Positions 1-12,770 of a DNA stretch of 64,000 bases are shown in pieces. The notes under the pieces are model-generated. The model was not told the DNA's origin and did no database searches. It saw only the letters and a list, made by a program, of their open reading frames with translations. Source of the DNA: Liquidambar formosana (lineage: Eukaryota > Streptophyta > Magnoliopsida > Saxifragales > Altingiaceae); the NCBI GenBank assembly GCA_039720395.1, contig CM077833.1, positions 29,720,271-29,784,270 of the forward strand, given 5' to 3'. The stretch's first letter is position 1. Every line of letters begins with the position of its first letter. The position numbers and the translations under genes are program-made.

Positions 1-1010
1 TGGCAGCATGGCAGTTTACAGTCATATATCAAACCACATCTTGAGGAAGTTCAAGGCCTTCCCAGACCAGGTATTGAGGCTTCATGAATTGGTGCGAAAT
101 GGCATTGTTAGGTCTGACCAAACCATGTCATACCATATGTTAAAACAAAGCAATGCCATAATTTAAGTTCCAGAAGACCAAATTCCAAAGGGAAAACAGA
201 TTAAATTCACACAATGGCAATTTGCAGAGGAATTATATGGGACCATGGTTTTCACATTGTTAAGGAGAGAACACGATTTAAATTCCTACCAAACCATGTA
301 TCAAGGCACTATGGTAATTTAACATCCCACCAAATCATATATCAAGGCTACCATGAACTAATGCAACATGTTAGTACAAGGTCCCACCACCACCATGCAT
401 TATTTTATTTATTTTTATTTTTATAACAAAGAAACCCTTCAGGCAAGCCCTGGCCCCATATAAGACCTCCACCATATATCATTAACAAAACATGGCAAAG
501 ATCATGCGCAAAAGGAAATATAATGTCAAGGAACGCAGCAATAAAGTCATGTCACGGCATATATCAAAACCGAGCATTTCTAAGTCAAACTTACACAAGC
601 CTATATTCCAAATTGACAATAGTTTAAAGGACCAAGTGGACCATATAAGGAGGCAGCATGATAGTTTCAAGTCTTACCAGACCATATATCGAGGCAAGAT
701 GGAAGTTTCAAGTCCTACCAAATCATTTATTAAGGCAACATAGCATTTAAGGTCATACCAGATCACATGTCAAGGCAACCATAAATTGACGCAACATGGT
801 AGCGCAAGGTCCTACCAAACCATATATCAAGGAAACAAGGGAATGTAAGATCTTGGAGATAGACTTGTCAAGGAAACAGGATAATACAGCCATGTCAAAC
901 CATATATCCAAACAAGGTAGAATTCTAAGTGAATTCCTACCAAAAAAAGGCATGGTTAAAAAGGGGGATAGATTGAACAGTACTTAGAGTTCCAACATTG
1001 GTCCAAAAAG
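1..1010. repeat. Degenerate minisatellite-like array A (intron of RsmI-like gene)
   Basis: The stretch is built from diverged copies of a unit of roughly 40-50 bp. Recurring blocks are TACCAAACCATATATCAAGG, GGCAACATGGTAGTTTAAG and CATGAATTGAGGCAAC. Copies differ by substitutions and small indels, so no exact period holds. The same blocks form array B at 4540-5165. A short A/T-rich, poly-purine stretch (about 1040-1145) follows. The array lies downstream of the last visible exon of the RsmI-like gene and is probably in its last intron. The repeat family is not one I can name. Confidence 0.7.
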
Positions 1011-1808
1011 CATGCATGTGGGAGCACTTTTTTTTCTATTGTGGGTAAAATGAAAATAAATAAATAAATAAGAATAAAAAATAAAAGAAAAAGATAAAAA
1101 AATAAAAGAAAAACAGAAGATAAAAAGAAAAAGAAAGAAAAAGTACTATGGCCACAAAATTCCTAACAAAAAACCCTGTAGTATTGGTGATAGACCAAGG
1201 CCTCTGCTAAGATGGAATAGCAAAAGAACCAGGAGAAAACAAATCCTAGAAGAAAAAGAAAAGGACTCGATTCAAGTGCTATAAACAATAATACAATATA
1301 TATGTTGGTTCATTATCCTTTTTATTTGAGTTTTACTATGAAATCAAAGGACATTATGCAACTTATAATAGCAGAGAAAAATTATTCAATAATCAAAATA
1401 TAAATCCATTACACATATCAATGACAGCAGAAGAAAATTACCAAGATGGCAAGAACAACAAAAAATATATATCCTCACCTATATAGCTATAAGACAAAGA
1501 AAAATAACACTTGCATGTATATGATCAAAATTGTACATCATCATCACCAGAAATAATAATAACAACAACCAGAACAACAATAGATAAAAACTTATTCACG
1601 AGACTATCATGGATTTTTCCATAGGAAACAGATAAAATTAATTATATGAATAATTAGCAATGATTATCAGAGACAATAGGTGTAGATAGCATAGCAAGGC
1701 AACAGTTTAAATTAGTAGAGTGAAGGGATTAAATGAGCATCACAATTAAATTTCTAACAGGTCAATGAAGCCCTACACATGTATTACTAACAAGTAATAT
1801 AGAACTAC

Positions 1809-3175
1809 CTCTTCATGCATTTTAGTCATCTCCCGAGCTATGACACATCGTCTGAAATGCATCCAAAGGAACTATCATTCGCAATCCATAGGAATTGTAT
1901 ATCTCTTACTCAATGTAAGATATGAAAACACAAAATTAAGTTCATATAAACAAGACACGATTTTTTTGATTTACTAATAAAGTCTGATATCACAAGTCGA
2001 CCAGTCCCACTATGGCAAGTTCATTTTGCTGCCCATCATTGTATGAACTTATTCCAATTTGAACTTTATTTATTTTTCCTTTTCTTTCAACTTAAGTTGT
2101 GTTTCTAGAAACAAAAGCATGGTTACAGTGCAGCATTTAAGAGCTAATAACAAATCCTGATAAAATCATAGCCTCATAGGCAACCAATAAAAGTAAACAA
2201 ATAAATACGGTGAATAAAAAAGGCAATCAATCGTCATCTGATGACCACCATGCAATTTTCATAGTGAATGATTGCATGTAATGTGTTGGCAGTGTAGTGT
2301 TACTTCTAACAGTTTAGGAATTAGAATCATGAGAGGCTAACGGCATGTTTAGTTCTACACTCTGAAAACAGTTCTTAGAAACACGGTTTCAGAAGAAACA
2401 TGTTTTCAGAAAACAGTACAAATTTTTTAAAGAACGTTGTTTTCAGTAGTTCTATACTTATATGTTTCCATAACAGAAAACAGAAAACACAAACTGGGAA
2501 CCTATTTTTTTTTCCTCTGAAAATGAGGGGGTTTCAAAAATAAATTTCAGAAAACAGTTCTCAAAAATGCATTGCCAAACATGTTTTTATATGAGAACAG
2601 AAAACTATTTTCCGATTACACAATCAAAGTACCAAACAGGCCCTAGTTTTGCTTGCTTTGAAGAACATCATGACTAACTCCTGGGCTCCTGGCTATGTAG
2701 ACAGTGTCCGTGAATAACCTCTTTCAGTAGTGCTACTTAGTTCATTGTTTGCCAAATAGTTGCAGTTGCTCCTACAACGCATTTCCTACATTATTAATTT
2801 AAAAAAGATGTTCCAAAAGTCTACAGAACTTCAAAGATCAACCCTACTACATCATCAAAACATTTGACAGAGTCAAGCTGTTTCACTTTTCTTTAAGGAA
2901 TTAAAATTAAGTTGTCTCATCTGCGTTAAGTCAAAAACATGGAGACCTTGCTCCCAACTTTCAGGCACAACTAGGCTTCATATTGATGGTGCTTATCAGA
3001 CAACCATAAATCTTCAGAGACTTAAAGCAAGTCAACACACTTGATTGAAATTAAAAATATCAATGTTCTTATTTCGATTTCCAGCCAATTTACAATGCTT
3101 TCAATTCAAAATTTGAACTGAATTAAAACCTAAACATATCCAAACTCCTAGTCTTTCAACAAACTTATATCAAAC

Positions 3176-3206
<31 letters not shown>

Positions 3207-6200
3207 AAAGATAATATTTTAGATTTTTACTAGATTTGAAATCAAGGTCAAAATAAAAAATTAAAACCTTGACGGGAAGCAGTCACAAAGAAACACCTAC
3301 TTAAACCTTCTCTGCTGTGGCAAGCATATTCACACACACATGCTTGCACGCACATGACCTTCATGTATGAGATCATAGATAGACAGCTTTCTACACAAAC
3401 ACTGACCTTGAGTCGCTGAAAAGTGAAGAAGTTTCTTCAAGAAACTGAAGAAGCTTGTGAGGCGGAACAAAGAATATCTGTGTTGCTGCTTCATTCGCAG
3501 AAACCAAGAGCCTTTCCCTTCTTGATCCAGCATGCTTAGGAAGAAAGCCAACTGCGGCAATAAAGGTGATATTATCATATCAGCTACTGGTAACCTAATG
3601 TTGTTGACACCATATCCTCAAAAAAAGTTTGACAGTCTGCAATATAAATATAAAAATCATGAGCAAATTACCAAATGTAAACTCATCCGTGGCCAATCCT
3701 GAGGCAGAAAGAGCGGCCACCAAAGCAGAAGGCCCAGGGATAGGAATAACAGGAATATTTTTATCCACACATAACTTTGCCTGCAACAAGATTCCAAATA
3801 TGCATTGATTACAATGTTAATTAATACGTGATATGTTTTTTTCTTTTTCTTTTTTATTAACAACATACGTGATATGTTCAACTGCATTGTTGATATTAAC
3901 TGAAATTTGAGTTCATTACGAAACTTTAGGGGCCAAGGTGGGTGGAAATTCTTTAAAAATTTTCAAGCACAATTAAAAGGGTTCAAGCCAAGAAAAGAAG
4001 TAACAGATTAGTTAGGCCATATTTTAGATAATCATCAAATACACTCCTCAAGAAAACACATTGACCCATCAATTGTTTTTATTTTTGAGTTTACTATGTC
4101 AAGGTAACAAAAGATCAGTACACAACCTGTAAAATTGTTTATATGCCATTTCTTCCACAGCACACTAACAACAGGTCACTAAAAACCAGAAGCAATACAA
4201 GAACAAGCAAACCTTATCCCAACCACTTGGGTTCAACTTTATGGATCAAAGAATGATCCATCAAGATTTCAGATTTGAAGTAACCAGGCTCTCAGTCTGA
4301 TGTCAACCTAGATGAATTGATGCCAAATTCCTACAAAGCCAATTGGAGTTAAGATAGGCGCCTACAGTCAACCTTGGCCCAAAGCATGGAAATCTACCCA
4401 AGTGGTCGTGCAGTTTAAACATGTGCAAACAAGACATAGAAGCCTTACCACTTGAAAACCGAAGAATACCCCATATGGGCCAGAAGGGAGAGAGAGAGAG
4501 AGAGAGATAGAGAGAGATGTAAGAAGGGGGAAAAGGCAAAAGAATACCATATGGTCTTACCAAACCATATAGCGAAGCAACATAGTAATTTAAGACCAAA
4601 CTCCACATATCACATAGTGATGCATCATGAATCGAGGCAACATAGTAGAGTAAGATCCTTCGAAACCATATACCAAAGAAACATGGTAGGCTAGTAGCTA
4701 AAGGTCATACTGGACACATATTGAAGCAGCCACAAATTGAGACAACATAGTAGAGGAAGATCATTTCAAACCATAAATCTAGGTAACATAGGAGTTTATG
4801 GCCCTACAAGACTACATAACAAGACATGAAGACAACCATGAACTGAGGCAACAAAAAAGAGGAAGGTCCACCCTAAGCCATATGGAGAGAAAACATTGCA
4901 ATTTAAGTACATATCAAACCACATAACAAGGTAGCATTGTAGGTTTTGGTTCTACATATCAAGAATAACCACAAATAGAGGCACAAACTTTTCCAAGCTA
5001 TATACCGAGGCAATGTGGTTGTTTTTGGTCCTACCATACCACGTAGTGAGGGAACCATGAATTGAGAGACCATAGCCTTTTTCTTTAGGGTCCTACCAAA
5101 CCACATATCGAGGCAACCATGAACAAAAGCAACATGGAAGATTTTGGTTCTACCAAACCATATTTGACATGATCACTGATCTATTTGGGGGACAAGATTT
5201 GTTTGCATCAGAAATAAATAACAAACCAACACACTAAAATCAGAACACATATTGTACATTTGTACTCACAAGTTCCATGCCAGGATCACTGATGCCTGGT
5301 GTCCCTGCATCACTGATCAGTGCCACAACATCACCCTGTTGCAATCTCTTCAATACGGTTTGCTCTCTTTGAGATTCATTGAATTTGTGATAACTCAACT
5401 GCAAATCTAATGCAATTAGAATAGATAGAAAAGCACGAAAGTGCTACAGAAATGCATAAAAAAATCTTCAAGAAACTTACAAGGGGAGTTTTAATGTTGT
5501 AATGCTGAAGCAACTTCCATGAATGCCTCGTGTCTTCTGATAGTATCACATCAGCTGATCTTAAGACACGGAGAGCACTGCATTGGTCAATTCAGGAGGC
5601 TTAGAAGCTAAGGGTCAAAGTAAGGAAACACGTTCTGTTAATTATTTATTTAATTATCTCTTTTAATCAACAACAAGGAAGACAAAACAATCAAGTAAAT
5701 GACCCCCCCCCCCCAACCCCCAGAAAAGAAAAAAAATGATTTCGTTACAATGTGGGATAGAACAATGTGAGATATATTGTCATTAATAATAAATTAAGAA
5801 AAATAGAATATACAAAAACCATCAAATTCTAAAGTGTTATAGATTGTTGCATTCCGCAAATACCGTAATGTGATATCTTCAAGATTTCCAATTGGCGTTC
5901 CGACAAGATACAAGCCAGGTTTCAAAGGGCCCTGCAAGATCAAACATGCCTTTTTCAAAAACATTCGCACTTATTCACAGAAACAAGTTTTCTGTAGTAG
6001 CATTTTATACATCAATCACACTGGGCCGCGAGAGAATGGCCACATTAAGGCCACGTCTGTTTGGCCAGAATTGGGAGATATCGGAATGAAATGGATGGGA
6101 TTTCAATGGTAAACACAACCGCTCACTATTAAAATCTCATTCCATTCCATTCCGAGTCCCCCTAATTTTGTCCAAACAAATGTACCATTAAGAGGACAAA

Positions 6201-6957
6201 GAAAACACTCTACAGAAACTTCAATAGAAATTCGATCGAAGGCTATGGAAGCACTTGACATACAGACCGTGAACGGGAAGACAGAGCATAGATTAACGCA
6301 TTTTTGGCGCACCACATGATCCTTGCAACATCAAAGAAAGTTTGGTTTGGTTCGTTACTAATTTGAAGCTTCTCTTAATTCTCACTGAAGCTTCCAGTAA
6401 CAAATTCGAAGTGTCTTGCAATTTTAAGATAGAAATCAAGACTTAGAAAGTTAGGGTTTCCGATAATAAGCCGGCGCTGCTTCTAATCCTATCTAAAACA
6501 AAAACAAAGAAAAGCGGTACAAATATTGAAAAATAAAAGCCAGTCATCTGTTTGGTTGCGGAGAAAAAAAAAATTTGAAAAAGAAGTTTGAGGCCTGAAA
6601 TTTTCTTTCATTAATTTAACGACTCAAGTTAGGCAAAAGAACGGGACATATAACAGTTCAATTCTCCTTTTCTTTCACTCTCTTCTTCTCTTATCCATCA
6701 GTTTCTCGGGAACCAAACGAACCATAAGAGGGAAAAAAACAGGGAAACAAAAAGGTTTTCAGTTTTACCCCTTTTGGCGAGTCTTGGGGGATGAAGTCGG
6801 TGGAGCTTTGAGAGTTGGAACAGAAGGAGAGGACGCCATGTTTAGGGTAAAGATGAGAAGAAATAGAGAGTAGTTTGAAAGGTGTAAGAAATGTTAGGGA
6901 AGGGTTGAAGTTAGGGCGTCTCCACGGCCACGGGATAGTACTGACAGAAACCGCCAT
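1809..6957 (-). CDS. RsmI-like 16S rRNA (cytidine-2'-O)-methyltransferase, plastid-targeted, 3' end outside window
   Basis: Seven coding exons join in phase with GT-AG introns: 6769-6957, 5864-5931, 5481-5577, 5270-5398, 3672-3780, 3407-3551 and 1809-1851, giving 260 residues. Residues 1-60 are rich in Ser, Pro and Phe and poor in acidic residues, as in a chloroplast transit peptide. The tetrapyrrole-methylase/RsmI fold follows: LYLVGTPIGNLEDITLR near 70, SEDTRHSWKLL near 107, ISDAGTPGISDPG at 146-158, PVIPIPGPSALVAAL near 171, GFLPKHAGSRR near 200 and CVIAREMTKMHEE at the end. In bacteria RsmI methylates the 2'-O of C1402 in 16S rRNA using SAM; a plastid target is inferred here. About 80 C-terminal residues, normally starting FWRGTL, are not found in 1-1808 and should lie to the left. 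Introns hold two repeat arrays and two MITEs. From memory, the Arabidopsis counterpart is AT1G45110. Confidence 0.9.
2340..2642. mobile_element. PIF/Harbinger-like MITE candidate
   Basis: The left end reads GGCATGTTTAGTTCTAC and the reverse complement of the right end reads GGCCTGTTTGGTAC. This matches the GGSC-TGTTTGGTT style of Tourist/Harbinger termini. The interior is rich in GTTTTCAGAAAACAG palindromes. CTA flanks both ends as a possible 3-bp target duplication. There is no coding capacity. It lies in an intron of the RsmI-like gene. Confidence 0.55.
3177..3206. repeat. (CATA)n/(AT)n microsatellite
   Basis: A run of CATA units passes into about nine AT dinucleotides, inside an intron of the RsmI-like gene. 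Confidence 0.9.
4540..5165. repeat. Degenerate minisatellite-like array B (intron of RsmI-like gene)
   Basis: Diverged units share the blocks TACCAAACCATATATCGAGG, CATGAATTGAGGCAAC and AACATGGTAG with array A at 1-1010, in the same orientation. The array fills the right part of the 1.5-kb intron between the exons at 3672-3780 and 5270-5398. A GA-rich run at 4489-4517 lies just before it. Confidence 0.7.
6049..6186. mobile_element. Short PIF/Harbinger-like MITE candidate
   Basis: The left end GGCCACGTCTGTTTGG pairs with the right end, whose reverse complement is GGTACATTTGTTTGG. ATTAA flanks both sides. The 138-bp element is non-coding and lies in intron 1 of the RsmI-like gene. Its centre carries inverted ATTCCATTCC/GGAATGAAATGG blocks. 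Confidence 0.55.
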
Positions 6958-8650
6958 TGAATTTAGTCGACATAGTCAACATGACAACATCTCACTCTGT
7001 GTCTAGACTAGACTGACTGGTGATCGTCTCCTGTGTGTGAGGCTAACTGCTGATTTAACACTGCCAAGAAACGCTCTCAAATGCTTGCCGCTTAGTCTCA
7101 CACCATCGAAACACGAGACACGCCCTTGAGAAACGGTCCTTTGTAGGTAATCCCCAAAGCGCACCGTTTTCAGCTGTCAACCAAACCGCCCCTTCTTCCC
7201 CCTTTTTTTTATTTTTTTATTTTTTTTTATTTTTTAAATCCAAATTCCCTTTTAACAACCAATAGGATAATGACATAATGACTTAATCACATTTGACTTA
7301 TTTATTAAGTTAGTAATTTTTTTATTTAAGTTTATGAAAAAATATTGATATTAATTTGTTGATATTAAAGAGAGTTTAAGAATATGGATAAGTTTTATAT
7401 ATCGTAAAAAAATAATAATAATAATAATATTTCTTTTTTTTCAAGAAGAGCCGACGGCCCTTGTCCTTGGCGCTCTCTAAGGTTTGCTCATCCTGTTACT
7501 CATAACCCCTGGGAAAAATTAAACCATAATTTCTTCAAATCCTCTCCCTTGGAGAGACAGTTTGCCCAGAGACGTTCATTAGCTATAAAATCTCCTTCAC
7601 CACTGACCCCCACCCTTAACATTGGTATTATTAGTAATCGTCTATGAGCTTAAACTCGAACTTGAGATCATTATTCAAATGCTATTAGGTTGCCATCTGC
7701 CATTTCATTAGTTATTCAAAATACAATGTTCCTAAACCCCTTGAAGAAATAACTTAACAATTTAATTTAATTTAATTTAATTTTTTAAGTAATATAAAAG
7801 AAAAAATATATATATGAAAGGGTAATGCACCGTTTGAACCACACTGCTTAAAGTTCAACTCCTTCCATGAGGCCAACCACGCACCATTAATTTTTTTTTT
7901 TTTGGGACATTAATCAATGTGTCAGAGTAGTGAAGGCATTGGCATTTCAAGGGAGGGATGGATTCTTAACGAAGACACCACCAAAACAATAAAGATAAAA
8001 ATAGGAAGCCCTTCTTTACTCGGGAATAAACAGTCCCCTAATGGCATCCACAAGGGATTGAACATAAACTGCTTAAAAACTTTGAAAGAAATACTAAATT
8101 GGAAGCTGTATGGTAAACTCACAGTTGGACCTAGTGGTTTAAAGGACCAGTAAGGCTAGAGATGAGCAGCAATGGTAAATAAATACAGGAACACCATAAA
8201 CTTAGCATATCACCTTCAAATTATAGGCTATTAACCAATAATAACTTTAAAACAAGGGAACAGGAGTTCAAAGGGTCACTTAAATTGAACCAGAAAAATG
8301 AACCTTTCCACCGTCTATCACATAAATACAGAAGGCCAATAAAAGGACTAATAAACTTAGTGCACGAGAGTAACATAAATAACCAGTCTGCTTTGGTTCG
8401 CAAACATCCCTAAAGCACACTATTACTGCTGTACAAGTAGACCAGCATTGCCACCTTACAGCAGCTTTGTAAAATAGTTGATTCGTGCCCCCAATCTCTG
8501 AAGTAGGGCATTTCAAATGCAATTCTCCCTCCTTTTGTTTTGTTTTTTGTTTTTTTTTCTTTTTTCCTACTGTCAACCTATATAATCCTTCTCGACCCAC
8601 ACACCGATGACACGGTGTTTCCAGTCTTATGACAATCACTCATTCTATCA
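6958..8650. other. Intergenic: RsmI-like promoter side and UBC 3' flank
   Basis: I see no gene. The part next to 6957 is the 5' flank of the RsmI-like gene. Beyond it lie T-rich runs (about 7203-7236), an (ATA)n run near 7411-7430 and AT-rich DNA. The last few hundred bases before 8651 should hold the 3' UTR of the E2 gene. Confidence 0.6.
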
Positions 8651-11600
8651 TTACACTTTATCATCGTGGAACCACCATCTTGTCTCTTTGGGGGATCTGC
8701 CATTCCTACAGTTCTTCACATAGCGATCGTTATCTGCAGGACGTTGCTGCACAATGACCAAATTCATGAGTAATGCTTGTGTACTAGTTTTAACATCCCC
8801 CCATCTTCTATTTTTGGTTGGGGATTTTGGGGGTGACATTAGAAAGACAGGAAAAAAATAAATGACAAGCTTGTTAACAATTTCAAACAAACCTTCACAG
8901 TCGAGCTTGATAACATGGAGAGAATGCTGATACAGATGGAACTAACAGTCATGGCTGGAGACCACGAGTCATACAAAATATCTGCAAAGACAAATGACCC
9001 CTAATATTAGACGTTGGTTTGAGGAAAATCATTTAACTACAACTACTTGTTTGAAGAAGAAACAGGATGAAACTTAGATACCAAACAGTTTTTGCTCCTT
9101 TCTTTTCCATGTATTTAGGGTCGTAAAAATATTTATAATTCTTATAGAGTACTGCCCTTGGGATATGCTAAATAATTACAATTTTTTGACATCCAAACTA
9201 GTGAATTCACCCACACAGCCTCTCAGGCATCAAATACCATAAATCAAAATCTTGAATGCAAAACTATTCATTATTTAGAACCTAATAAAGCAAAAATCCA
9301 CTCATCTGGGCCTCAGACTTTACCGCAGAAACCAGAACAACGAAAAAGATAGTGATCAAAATCAAATTTTCTCATCTGCCATAAAAAAAAAAAAATGTGG
9401 GGGAATGGATAACTAGATAGGGACTAAGCAATTTGAGTCTCAAAGGCATTCTTATCAGAGCTAGGAATACACTCCACAGATCCATCATGCTTTAACCATG
9501 ACATGGCATTCTTATCAGAGGCAGGATTACACTCCACAGATCCATAATGCTTTAACCATAGGCATGAGGTAAGGCAATAATGCATAAATAAGATCCCTAT
9601 GATTATCAGAAAATTTTTTGATGAAGGATTATCAGAAAATTTAAGTGCGACATATGTGACCTGCCACTGGTACAGCTACTGAAAGAATTAAGTTTTATAC
9701 TGAAAACAAAATGTTAATTACAAATCAAGAGGAATTATATCCTTCTCCCATGTTGTACATTTTTGCACTAAAATAGGTTTTCCCTGATATAGAGGAGCTA
9801 AAAGATATCTGTTTCTCGAACCAGATAGATGCAGAAAGCAAACATTCAAGCCAATTAAGGGACACACCTGCCATAAAAAATGGCAAACTCATGTGCACAT
9901 TAGAAAAAACACTCCATCACCCAATACCTTAGATCAATTCACTAGCATAACTTTCCCACCTATATAAGAGACAGAGGAGAAGACGGAGTAAGTGTCCCCG
10001 ATTTCCCAAGACAAACTGCCTGACATGAAGGTGCTGCAGAAAATGAGACAAATGCCTAGACAGCACAGGTCAAAGTGATGAGGAAAGACATGATGGCTAG
10101 TGATTTGACCAAGGATATCATAAGCAATTAGTGAATTGAAGTAGAATGGTATAAAAAAAAATTTTAAAAAAAAAAAAAAATTATTTGTGAACTAAACACC
10201 AAGCAGTTTCAATAAAGCTTTGTCAAACTGAGAACATTTCTCACTCACAATCGTCCAATGCACTTTAAATTGGAGTAGATGAGAGGCAGAAGAACTAGAC
10301 ACATTAGAGTAATCATCTGAATATCCAACTGATCCCATGTTCCAAGGACATCTCAAATGGAGGCTTAGTTTCTTACTTTCTGAGAATGGTCTGATGAAAA
10401 CCAATGCTGATCCATCCACTTCATCAATAGACTTGTGAAAAAACTATTTTGATATTAACAAATGTTTCTAACAAGGGCTCTGTTTGTATTGATGGATATT
10501 TTACCATGAAGATAGAAGATAGTCTATCATGTCTCTTCATTTAGCTTTGGGGAAAATAAATTCTCTTTGCAACTAAAGTTTACAAATTATTTTTTTCAAG
10601 ATAATTTCCGCCAAAACAAATGGCAAGTAAACATTCTAATGCAACATCCATAAAACCAAACAACACAAGTAGTCTTCAATCATCATATGGATGGCCTGAA
10701 ACTGATTTCAGAACAGCAAGCAACAAACTGATATGCCTAGTTACTAAGAATTACGATATATAGCGTAAGGGTAAAACAACAGCAGCAGCAGCAGTAGCTT
10801 AACAGACTTTTTTGCTCTATTTAATTACTCACAAACATATAAAATTGTTGAGCAAAATTAATAAACTAATTAATTAAGCTTGTGATATTACCTAAACAGA
10901 TATGCCCATTGCTATAAATGTGAGGGTGCGGAGGTGCTGGAGGAACAAAAATAACCTGTTGAACCAATACATAGAACTCAAAATCAACACAGCAATCATT
11001 ACAAAACCCAATTTTAGAATTTTCTTCAAAACCCTTTTGGTTGCTTTTGGGGGGGGGGGGGGGGGGGGGGGGGATGCAAGAAACTAACAAAGACTAAAAT
11101 TTTATATCATAAATCTTTCATTATCCAAACAAGTCCGAATCCTCTGCTTGACTTTGCTTGTTGTAATCGTGCTTGACTTTACACTACAACACAACACATC
11201 ACGTCCAACAGCAGATGAAAAACAGTCAGCACACTCTGTAATGAATCCCATGTGCTGATGCTTTATCGTCCATTAAATGACATCTCACGTCAACCATTTT
11301 ATGATACAAAGTCAAGCAGATGACAACTAACCCTCACACAAAGACTTAGTTAAGATGAGTTTGTTATCATTTCCCAAGCACAAACTAGCAGAAAACAATT
11401 AATTCAATATTTTCATTCATTTTCCTAGATTTTCTCGGCAACAAAACAAACACCAATAAAAAGGGTTTTTTTTAAATGCCATTTCTAATTCACCTGCGGT
11501 GCTTCCATAGGGTAATGCTCAGGAAAATCAACTTGAAGCTGGTACGTTTCGTTAGCGTAGAGCGTTCCCGGAGCCCCGTTGACTTCGATCACCCATCTTC

Positions 11601-11957
11601 AAAACAAATAAAAAATAAAAAAACAAAATTACAGACTAATCCCCCAATGAACAGAGTAATTACTAAATCGGAACAAGAAATGAAAGTGAAAGCGAAAGCG
11701 AAAGCGAAACCTCTGAAGATTATCGGTGACTTTGTGTTTGAATCCTGCCGGAGGGTTCACCTGCCATTCCACCAGCTCTTTCTGGAGCCGATTGCACGCG
11801 ATCTTGCTTAAAGCCTACGCAGCAACAAAGTAGAAAACCAATCCAATGATAATTCACCAATAAAAAAACGAAATTAGGGCAATATATACACATATTAAGT
11901 GTGTGTCTGTATATGTATTTTGTATACCTTACGAGATGGGGCGGAGGAGCTGGTCAT
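8651..11957 (-). CDS. UBC16: Ubiquitin-conjugating enzyme E2, UBE2W class (UBC15-18 group)
   Basis: Six exons join in phase: 11928-11957, 11711-11814, 11494-11596, 10892-10955, 8893-8981 and 8651-8746. They encode 161 residues, the usual length of Arabidopsis UBC15-18. The protein opens MTSSSAPSRKALSKIACNRL and has the UBC core FPEHYPMEAPQVIFVPPAPP. Instead of the usual HPN it has HPH (residues 89-91), followed by YSNGHICLDILYDSWSPAM with the catalytic Cys at 99. It ends RWWFHDDKV. HPH and this C-terminus mark the UBE2W class, whose animal member attaches ubiquitin to protein N-termini. The same activity here is an inference from family membership. The first exon encodes only ten residues. 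The 1.9-kb intron 4 holds a 60-bp tandem duplication, and intron 3 has a run of 25 G. The symbol is by similarity; UBC15, 17 or 18 are equally possible. Confidence 0.95.
9445..9563. repeat. 60-bp tandem duplication
   Basis: Two adjacent copies begin GGCATTCTTATCAGAG at 9445 and 9505. They differ at a handful of positions. They lie inside intron 4 of the E2 gene. Confidence 0.85.
11049..11073. repeat. Homopolymer run of 25 G
   Basis: Twenty-five consecutive G on the plus strand (C on the transcribed sense strand), inside intron 3 of the E2 gene. The length may be inexact in the assembly. Confidence 0.9.
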
Positions 11958-12502
11958 GGCTTCCCGAACAAGAGAGACACAGACAGAGAGATCGGAGTGA
12001 GGAAGGTGGGAGAGTGTATGCAAAGACACCGACGGGTCTTTCTGTCTACCTGTACTTTATGTATTGGGGGAAATCCTTTGTAGTGTAGAAAAAAGGAAAG
12101 GAAAATATCAAATTACCCGGCCAAAAATATTCTTTTTAATTATAATAAATAAATAAATGAGGACAATTAGGAAAATAGCGAACAAATGGGTCGGACGGTT
12201 TGAACTTTAAAGAGTGTAATCCAAGTGAGTAGATTTTAGTAGTAGGTTCTCGAACTTGCTAAATTAATGAGTTTAAAATAAGGTTTGTGTTTCACTCACT
12301 TAGTTTATGATTGAATACGAATGAGCTTTTATTGAAATAATTTCAAATCGAATTTGAATAATTTTGTTAGTTAAAACATCTGTGGGCTAATTAAGAAAAA
12401 TAGTACTATTCTATTTGAACTTTACTTAATAATTAACCAGTTTAAAACTAAAGTTCAAATTCAACATATTTATCTTTATGAGTAAACTCAAATGAAATTT
12501 TT

Positions 12503-12770
12503 ATATCAAATCGATTTCAAATCAAATGTAGAAGAAAAAAATAAAGTAAAATAGGTTAAGGGTTCGAACCCCTCCTAATGTACTAAAAAAATATATCGAA
12601 TTGATTTTAAATCAAATCTTAGTGACTTAAATTATATTATAACCCTAATTGATTTAATAGCTCAAGTCGTTTATTTCATGAATAAACTTTAACAATATTT
12701 TTTTATCGAACCAATCTCAAATCAAACCTGAGTGAATTGGATTATATTATAACCCTAATTGGTTGGTTTA
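12503..12770. repeat. Degenerate tandem repeat, about 90-110 bp period
   Basis: A block of the form TATCAAATCGATTTCAAATC recurs at about 12503, 12594 and 12704. The last two copies also share TTATATTATAACCCTAATTG downstream. The copies are clearly diverged. There is no coding potential. Confidence 0.6.

Noticed and set aside
1..1010. Regularly spaced repeats as a CRISPR-like array
   Set aside because: Units are diverged, spacing is irregular and the host is a plant with introns; there is no repeat-spacer structure or cas gene.
10468..10625. MITE candidate with GGGCTCTGTTTG and CAAAACAAATGGC ends
   Set aside because: Terminal matches are short and no target duplication or inner symmetry could be confirmed.
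12545..12580. Possible tRNA T-arm (GGGTTCGAACCCC)
   Set aside because: Flanking sequence does not form the remaining arms of a tRNA.
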